Below, in pieces: positions 34,850 through 39,256 of a DNA stretch of 39,256 nucleotides (its first letter is position 1; every line of letters starts with the position of its first letter). Below the pieces are notes generated by a model. The model worked only from the letters and a program-made list of their open reading frames with translations, did not search any database and had not been told where the DNA came from. The position numbers were made by a program, and so were the translations under genes. This stretch comes from an uncultured bacterium (GTDB lineage: Bacteria > Bacteroidota > Bacteroidia > Bacteroidales > Bacteroidaceae): contig CALZUQ010000024.1 in assembly GCA_945829425.1 (NCBI GenBank), positions 1 through 39,256 on the forward strand, given 5' to 3'.

Positions 34850-37429
34850 TTATTTTATGTTTGCCGTGATAGTCTTCTGGTCGCAGTCTCTGCTGCTGTT
34901 ACCCACCATAATGTCATATTTACCTTCTACTACACGCATGGTGTTCGAAGCGTTGTCCCAAACCTCGAAACTATTGCGAGGCATGTCGAACGTCACCTTA
35001 CGGCTCTCTCCGGCTTTCAGCGTGACACGCTGGAAAGCCCTCAGCGTCTTCTTCGGTCCCTCGCTGTCACCTTTCCGTTTTATATACACCTGCACAGTCT
35101 CGTCTCCGTCCCTCTTTCCGGTGTTCTTGACTTCTACAGTCACCTTTCCGTCCTTATACTGCGGTTTTCCGAAAGCGAAGGTGGTATATGACAATCCGTA
35201 CCCGAAGTCCCAAAGCGTCTCGCCATTGAAATATCTGTATGTACGGTTTTTCATTGTATAGTCGAGGAAGTCAGGCAGGTCGTCAACGGAGCGGTAGAAC
35301 GTGACTGGCAGTTTTCCCGAAGGATTACAGTCGCCGAAGAGAATGTCTGCAAGGGCATCGCCTCCCCTCTCTCCCGGGTACCACGCCTGTATTATCGCCT
35401 CGCAACGTTCCGTTTCAGGCACGAGAGCTATTGCGCTTCCCGAGCAGTTTATGTAAATAATCTTCTTCCCAGCTTCATGGAGAGCCTTTATCAGGTCGCG
35501 CTGGCATTGCGGCAGCTGTATGTCTGTACGGTCTCCACCCTTGAAGCCGTAAGCGTCGACCTTCATCTCCTCGCCCTCCAGGCTTGGCGAAATACCTCCG
35601 ACGAATATGACGTAGTCGGCATTGCCCACCTCGGCAAGAATGTCCTGCTGTGACTTCTCTTTCTTGTGGTACACGTCAAACTGCATGTGCGCCATTCCGA
35701 AGAGCTGGATATAGTCAATCTGTATGTCATATCTCTCGCCAGGCTTCACTCTGTATGCCTTTTGCCATTTCTGCACTCCGTGTGCCTGTCTGAATCTGTC
35801 TCTCAGCGTGTCTCCGTTTATTATAATGCGGAAGCCGTCGTCAGCCTCTAATGCGAAGATCACCTCTTCCTCCTCTTCCGGCTCGTAAACCGCCCTGTAG
35901 CTTCCTGAGAAGTTTTCGAGAGCCACCCCTGGAGCAAAGACCGTGTTTCCGCCATTGTTCAGTGAGAAGGGAGCCTTGTGTATCCGTCTGGCCACAGGTT
36001 CGCCCTGCATAGTGGTGTTGTTCCAGTAGTTCACCTCCATACCCTGCTGTCCGTCAGGTGTCTTGAGCCATGCAAAACGGCTGAGATTAATGAGGTTGCT
36101 GACATGCCCGCAGCCTTCAACATATCTTACCTTACTCTTGCCATTCAGTTTGTTCTGTATTCCTTGGAGCATCGTCACAGTATGTTGTGGATAACCGCTG
36201 TAGTTGCCCCATTGCATCACGCTGTCAGCAGCATTCGGTCCCATTACAACGATGTCATAGCCGTCTTTCTGCAGAGGCAGCACGCCGTTTTTGTTCTGCA
36301 GCAGGACCATGCCCTTGCTTGCCATCTCGTATGCCAAGGCTTTATGTTCCTTCGAACAGAGCCTTTCCTCCGGTATCTTCGTCCACTCCACGAGGTCATC
36401 GCAGTCAAAGTCGCCGAGACGGAAGCGTGCTGTGAGGAGTCGCCGCAGGGAGGTGTCTATGGCGTCCATGCTCACCAAACCTTTCTCCAGTGCTTGCGGC
36501 ATGTTCTTATATACCGATCCGCACTCTACGTCTGTGCCAGACATAACGGCACGACCTGCCGCCTCAGCTGGTGTTTCCGTCACGGCGTGACAGTCCTTCA
36601 TATAGAAGTCACGTATCGCACCACAGTCGCTCACCACGAGCCCTTTAAATCCCCACTCGTCTCGCAGTATGCGTTGCAGGTATCGGGTGTTTCCGCAGCA
36701 GGGGTCTCCGTCAATGCGCTGGTATGCACACATCACCTCCTCTACGTTTCCTTCTTTCACAAGAGCCTTGAACGCAGGGAGATACGTCTCCCAAAGGTCT
36801 CTTTCTGGAAGTGCCTCGATATTAAAGGTATGCCTGTTCCATTCCGGTCCGGAGTGTACGGCGAAATGTTTCGCACATGCCAGCAGCTTGCGGTAAGGCG
36901 CATCGTCGGGTCCTTGGAGTCCTCTTACTACTGCGAGTCCCATACGTTCCGTAAGATATGGGTCTTCTCCGTATGTCTCCTGCCCCCTGCCCCATCGCGG
37001 GTCACGGAATATGTTTATATTAGGTGTCCAGAACGAGAGGCACTGATATCTGTTCATCTCACCCTTAGCCCTTGCCTGCACATTCTTGATGCGCGCCTCG
37101 TCGCTTACGGCATCAAAACATCGGTATAACAGTGAGTCGTCCCACGCCGCCGCCATACCCATTGTTATCGGGAAGACCGTGGAGTAGCCGTTGCGGCCAA
37201 CTCCGTGGAGTGCTTCGTTCCACCATTGAAAATGTGGTATTCCGAGACGCGGTATTGCCTTTGAGTCGTCCATCATAAGGAGTGTCTTCTCTTCTGGCGT
37301 AAGCCTTTTCAACAAGTCTTCGGCACGTTGCTCCGGAGAGAGCCTTGCGTCCTGATACGGCATCTTTTCCTGTGCGGTAGTAATCACGGCGCAGAATAAG
37401 CCGAATAAGAGGATGAGTGTTTTTTTCAT
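34850..37429 (-). CDS. GH3 beta-xylosidase/beta-glucosidase with PA14 domain
   Basis: With the start at 37429 the protein has 859 aa and a clean signal peptide (MKKTLILLFGLFCAVITTAQ). A frame starting 48 bases earlier would hide it behind 16 polar residues. Domain order: GH3 TIM barrel (about 25-340) with nucleophile Asp268 in GLVVSDCGAI; alpha/beta sandwich (about 370-720) with the acid/base region SPSLEGEEM; an inserted PA14-like domain (about 450-610, ending in HMQFDVYHKK); and a C-terminal fibronectin-III-like domain (GYGLSYTTFAFG onward). This is the layout of Prevotella Xyl3-type enzymes that release xylose from xylo-oligosaccharides. Glucosidase or arabinosidase activity cannot be excluded. 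It leads an operon with the MFS gene. Confidence 0.93.
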   Translation of the reverse strand: MKKTLILLFGLFCAVITTAQEKMPYQDARLSPEQRAEDLLKRLTPEEKTLLMMDDSKAIPRLGIPHFQWWNEALHGVGRNGYSTVFPITMGMAAAWDDSLLYRCFDAVSDEARIKNVQARAKGEMNRYQCLSFWTPNINIFRDPRWGRGQETYGEDPYLTERMGLAVVRGLQGPDDAPYRKLLACAKHFAVHSGPEWNRHTFNIEALPERDLWETYLPAFKALVKEGNVEEVMCAYQRIDGDPCCGNTRYLQRILRDEWGFKGLVVSDCGAIRDFYMKDCHAVTETPAEAAGRAVMSGTDVECGSVYKNMPQALEKGLVSMDAIDTSLRRLLTARFRLGDFDCDDLVEWTKIPEERLCSKEHKALAYEMASKGMVLLQNKNGVLPLQKDGYDIVVMGPNAADSVMQWGNYSGYPQHTVTMLQGIQNKLNGKSKVRYVEGCGHVSNLINLSRFAWLKTPDGQQGMEVNYWNNTTMQGEPVARRIHKAPFSLNNGGNTVFAPGVALENFSGSYRAVYEPEEEEEVIFALEADDGFRIIINGDTLRDRFRQAHGVQKWQKAYRVKPGERYDIQIDYIQLFGMAHMQFDVYHKKEKSQQDILAEVGNADYVIFVGGISPSLEGEEMKVDAYGFKGGDRTDIQLPQCQRDLIKALHEAGKKIIYINCSGSAIALVPETERCEAIIQAWYPGERGGDALADILFGDCNPSGKLPVTFYRSVDDLPDFLDYTMKNRTYRYFNGETLWDFGYGLSYTTFAFGKPQYKDGKVTVEVKNTGKRDGDETVQVYIKRKGDSEGPKKTLRAFQRVTLKAGESRKVTFDMPRNSFEVWDNASNTMRVVEGKYDIMVGNSSRDCDQKTITANIK

Positions 37430-37548
37430 AAGATTCAAGGATTCTGTTTTTGGGTAATTATTTTCTTTGTCCGGCAAGCGGTATGTTGCCGCCGACCGTG
37501 GTGATACGTTTTTCCGGGAAGTCTTTCCTCGCCTTCGGAAAACTTCTG

Positions 37549-37556
37549 CAAAGATA
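37549..37556 (-). promoter_or_regulatory. -7 element of the GH3 operon promoter
   Basis: TATCTTTG followed by CAG on the minus strand is a good TAnnTTTG match about 120 bp before the GH3 start. The upstream -33 element is weak (TTTAA at about the right distance), consistent with a promoter that needs an activator. Confidence 0.6.
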
Positions 37557-37606
37557 CTAAAATATTATGATATAGCGTTAAATTTCTGCATTTTTTTTCA
37601 TTGCTG

Positions 37607-37622
37607 ACACCATATATGGTGT
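37607..37622. promoter_or_regulatory. 16-bp perfect palindrome, likely operator
   Basis: ACACCATATATGGTGT is a perfect palindrome. Its near edge is 50 bp upstream of the GH3 -7 element, where an activator would bind to compensate for the weak -33 element. It is about 125 bp from the -33 box of the SPFH promoter. Confidence 0.6.
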
Positions 37623-37748
37623 AATATGCTTGATTTGTCAGAAAAGTAACGTACCAGAAATGAGTAAGGCGTTATGGCGGTTCCGCAAGTATTAGGATAA
37701 CGATGTCCGCAACATTACTAAATTTCTTTAAAAAGCGCACTAACGCCA

Positions 37749-37778
37749 TTGCTTTCTACAGAGAAAAAACTACCTTTG
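37749..37778 (+). promoter_or_regulatory. Promoter of the SPFH gene
   Basis: TTG (37749-37751), 19 bp, TACCTTTG (37771-37778), followed by CACATG. This is a strong match and gives a leader of about 70 nt. Confidence 0.75.
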
Positions 37779-37856
37779 CACATGATATCATTTTAATATC
37801 ATTATTACAACTCCAAAAAACATTTATCAAAACCATCACTAAAGAAACTTACGACT

Positions 37857-38834
37857 ATGGAAAAAGCTAACCAAACACAGGAATTTGAGTACAATGGCTT
37901 CGTAGCTAACGGATTCGTCATGCTCTTGGTAAACATTGCGATTATTGTATTGGCAGGCTACCTGCTTACGTGCGGCACTCAAATAGAGGAAAGCGGCGAC
38001 GACACAGTGCTGGTATTTCTCGAAACTACAGAGAGCACGTTGTTTTTCCTTACCGGCATTCCACTCCTTGCTGTGGGCATTATATTCATGAAGGGACTGT
38101 CAATGCTTGAACCTAATGAGGCAAAGGTGGTGACATTCTTCGGGCGTTATGCCGGGACGTTCCGTCGTACAGGCTACTACTGGATAAACCCTCTTATGAC
38201 GACAAAGAAGGTGAGCCTGCGTGCACGCAACCTCAACGCCGACCCTATCAAGGTCAACGACAAGACAGGCAACCCTATTCTCATAGGACTCGTGGTGGTA
38301 TGGAAACTGAAAGACACGTATAAGGCAATATTCGACATAGACACCGAAGCGGCAAACAACACCACGGCAACACGTATGAACAAGCTGGAGCATTTCGTGT
38401 CGATACAGAGCGACTCGGCACTCCGTGAGGTGGCAGGACTTTACGCCTACGATAATGAAGGTGAGAATAAGGAGATTACGCTCCGCGACGGAAGCACAGA
38501 AATCAACGAGGTTCTCACGCTGAAGCTTAACGAACGTTTGGAGATGGCAGGTCTGGAGGTGGTAGAGGCTCGCATAAACTATTTGGCTTACGCTCCGGAA
38601 ATCGCCGCCGTCATGCTGCGCCGCCAGCAGGCTGCTGCCATCATCACGGCAAGGGAGAAAATCGTCGAAGGGGCTGTATCTATGGTAAGAATGGCTCTCG
38701 ACAAGCTATCTTCTGAGGACATCGTCACGCTTGATGAAGAAAAGAAAGCAGCAATGGTAAGCAACCTACTCGTTGTGCTATGTGCCGACGAACCGGCACA
38801 GCCGGTAATAAACTCCGGCACATTGCACCATTAA
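37857..38834 (+). CDS. SPFH/Band 7 domain membrane protein
   Basis: The 325-aa protein has two N-terminal membrane segments (residues about 18-38 and 60-80) and then a Band 7/SPFH domain. That domain starts MLEPNEAKVVTFFGRYAGTFRRTGYYWINPL and continues through NPILIGLVVVWKLKDTYKAIFDID to a helical RRQQAAAIITAREKIVEGAV region. SPFH proteins form large membrane-bound rings or cages that often act with proteases or organise the membrane. From memory, Bacteroidota genomes often pair this gene with a small ribbon-helix-helix gene, as here. No NfeD or FtsH gene is nearby. Confidence 0.9.
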   Translation: MEKANQTQEFEYNGFVANGFVMLLVNIAIIVLAGYLLTCGTQIEESGDDTVLVFLETTESTLFFLTGIPLLAVGIIFMKGLSMLEPNEAKVVTFFGRYAGTFRRTGYYWINPLMTTKKVSLRARNLNADPIKVNDKTGNPILIGLVVVWKLKDTYKAIFDIDTEAANNTTATRMNKLEHFVSIQSDSALREVAGLYAYDNEGENKEITLRDGSTEINEVLTLKLNERLEMAGLEVVEARINYLAYAPEIAAVMLRRQQAAAIITAREKIVEGAVSMVRMALDKLSSEDIVTLDEEKKAAMVSNLLVVLCADEPAQPVINSGTLHH

Positions 38835-38854
38835 ACATTGGGTATCCCACTCAC

Positions 38855-38961
38855 AGGAGAAAGAGGAAAGAAAGAAAGGAAGGAAAGGAGAGAAAAAAGG
38901 AAAGAAGGGAGAGAAATAAAGGAAGGAAGGGAGAGAAAAAAGGAAAGAAGGGAGGAAGAGG
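38855..38961 (+). repeat. 107-nt polypurine tract
   Basis: The plus strand is purine-only from 38855 to 38961 except for one T at 38917. A 24-base segment at 38888-38911 is repeated exactly at 38931-38954. The tract fills much of the gap between the SPFH gene and the ribbon-helix-helix gene. Such tracts can form triplex (H-DNA) structures and, as RNA, mimic repeated Shine-Dalgarno-like sites. Open frames through it on both strands are artefacts of low complexity. Confidence 0.9.
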
Positions 38962-39027
38962 TATGAGAAAGAAAAGGACGAGAAGCCCAGCTTTGCAAGC
39001 GTCATTTTATTATTAATGCTTAATACG

Positions 39028-39219
39028 ATGTCGGAAAAGAAAAACAGCACCAAGAATTTCATCCTTCGCCTCGATGCTTCCATGATGGAGGCTATCGAGG
39101 CGTGGGCTGCCGATGAGTTCCGTTCTACCAATGGACAGATACAATGGATCCTTTCCGAAGCATTGAAAAAAGCAGGAAGGATGAAAAAGAAAAAGACTGT
39201 CTGTCTTATACTGATATAG
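39028..39219 (+). CDS. Arc-type ribbon-helix-helix protein
   Basis: This 63-aa protein (67 aa if the upstream ATG at 39016 is used) has the Arc/MetJ ribbon-helix-helix pattern: a beta-strand KNFILRLDASM, then helix MEAIEAWAADEF, the turn RSTNGQ, and helix IQWILSEALKKAGR. It ends in KKKKTVCLILI. Such proteins bind DNA as dimers. I see no toxin gene beside it, and the SPFH gene upstream suggests a functional link. The window ends 37 bp after its stop. Confidence 0.75.
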   Translation: MSEKKNSTKNFILRLDASMMEAIEAWAADEFRSTNGQIQWILSEALKKAGRMKKKKTVCLILI

Positions 39220-39256
39220 GTAGACACATTTAGTAACTATAAATGTGTTAAATATG

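Larger units (their letters stand above)
37430..37856. other. Divergent region GH3 / SPFH gene
   Basis: The 427-bp region has no gene. It holds the GH3 leader, a -7 element, a 16-bp palindrome and the promoter of the SPFH gene. Confidence 0.65.

Noticed and set aside
35978..37129. 383-aa plus-strand frame antisense to the GH3 gene
   Set aside because: The minus strand encodes a complete GH3 enzyme; the antisense frame has no domain and a Cys/His-rich, unlikely composition.
38778..39227. 149-aa minus-strand and 78-aa plus-strand frames in the purine tract
   Set aside because: Both are low-complexity readings of the polypurine tract (Phe/Ser/Pro/Leu or Lys/Arg/Glu/Gly).

Overview
The window looks like a chromosome segment of a Bacteroidota member close to Prevotella (in the broad sense). 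Three things point there: promoters with the Bacteroidota form (TTTG or TTG, about 19-20 bp, TAnnTTTG) in front of many genes; mostly absent Shine-Dalgarno sequences; and a gene set typical of Prevotella (Rpn-family nuclease, NUDIX-type sugar regulator beside xylAB, GH95 and PA14-type GH3 glycosidases, SPFH plus ribbon-helix-helix pair). The species is an inference.

Positions 1-2239 are accessory and repeat-rich. They hold a five-copy array of ACGTACGT palindromes at an exact 23-bp pitch (263-377), an Rpn/PD-(D/E)XK gene flanked by an 18-bp perfect inverted repeat (688-705 and 1740-1757), a roughly 190-bp foldback element with related ends (1735-1925), and a 22-bp tandem repeat (1996-2061). 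Positions 2240-17833, all on the minus strand, are the main ribosomal protein cluster, transcribed from rplC down to rplQ and including secY, map, infA, rpmJ and rpoA, with rplS after it. The two genes rpmJ and rpmD are short but clear. The cluster starts at rplC behind its own promoter and a structured leader; rpsJ, fusA, rpsG and rpsL are not here.

Positions 17834-22190 hold minus-strand housekeeping and regulatory genes: a DUF4405-type membrane protein, an AraC regulator, a rhamnose/fucose mutarotase-family protein, a HIT protein, greA and tRNA-Leu(CAA). Positions 22277-26314 hold a secreted GH95 fucosidase-family enzyme (+) facing manC, mannose-1-phosphate guanylyltransferase (-); they share one strong hairpin terminator.

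Positions 26584-30772 are a D-xylose locus on the plus strand: a NUDIX-fold regulator with a ruined catalytic box, an exact 22-bp tandem array directly upstream of xylA, then xylA and xylB. Positions 31114-37429 (-) carry a periplasmic GH3 beta-xylosidase/glucosidase, an MFS transporter, a POT-family transporter and a HEAT-like protein. Xylosides released by the GH3 enzyme could feed xylose to XylA/XylB, so the two blocks may work together. A 16-bp perfect palindrome lies upstream of the GH3 promoter. The right end (37749-39219, +) has an SPFH membrane protein and a ribbon-helix-helix protein separated by a 107-nt almost pure purine tract.

The best candidates for something undescribed are the 23-bp palindrome array, the Rpn gene with matching inverted repeats and foldback element, and the 22-bp array between the xylose regulator and xylA.
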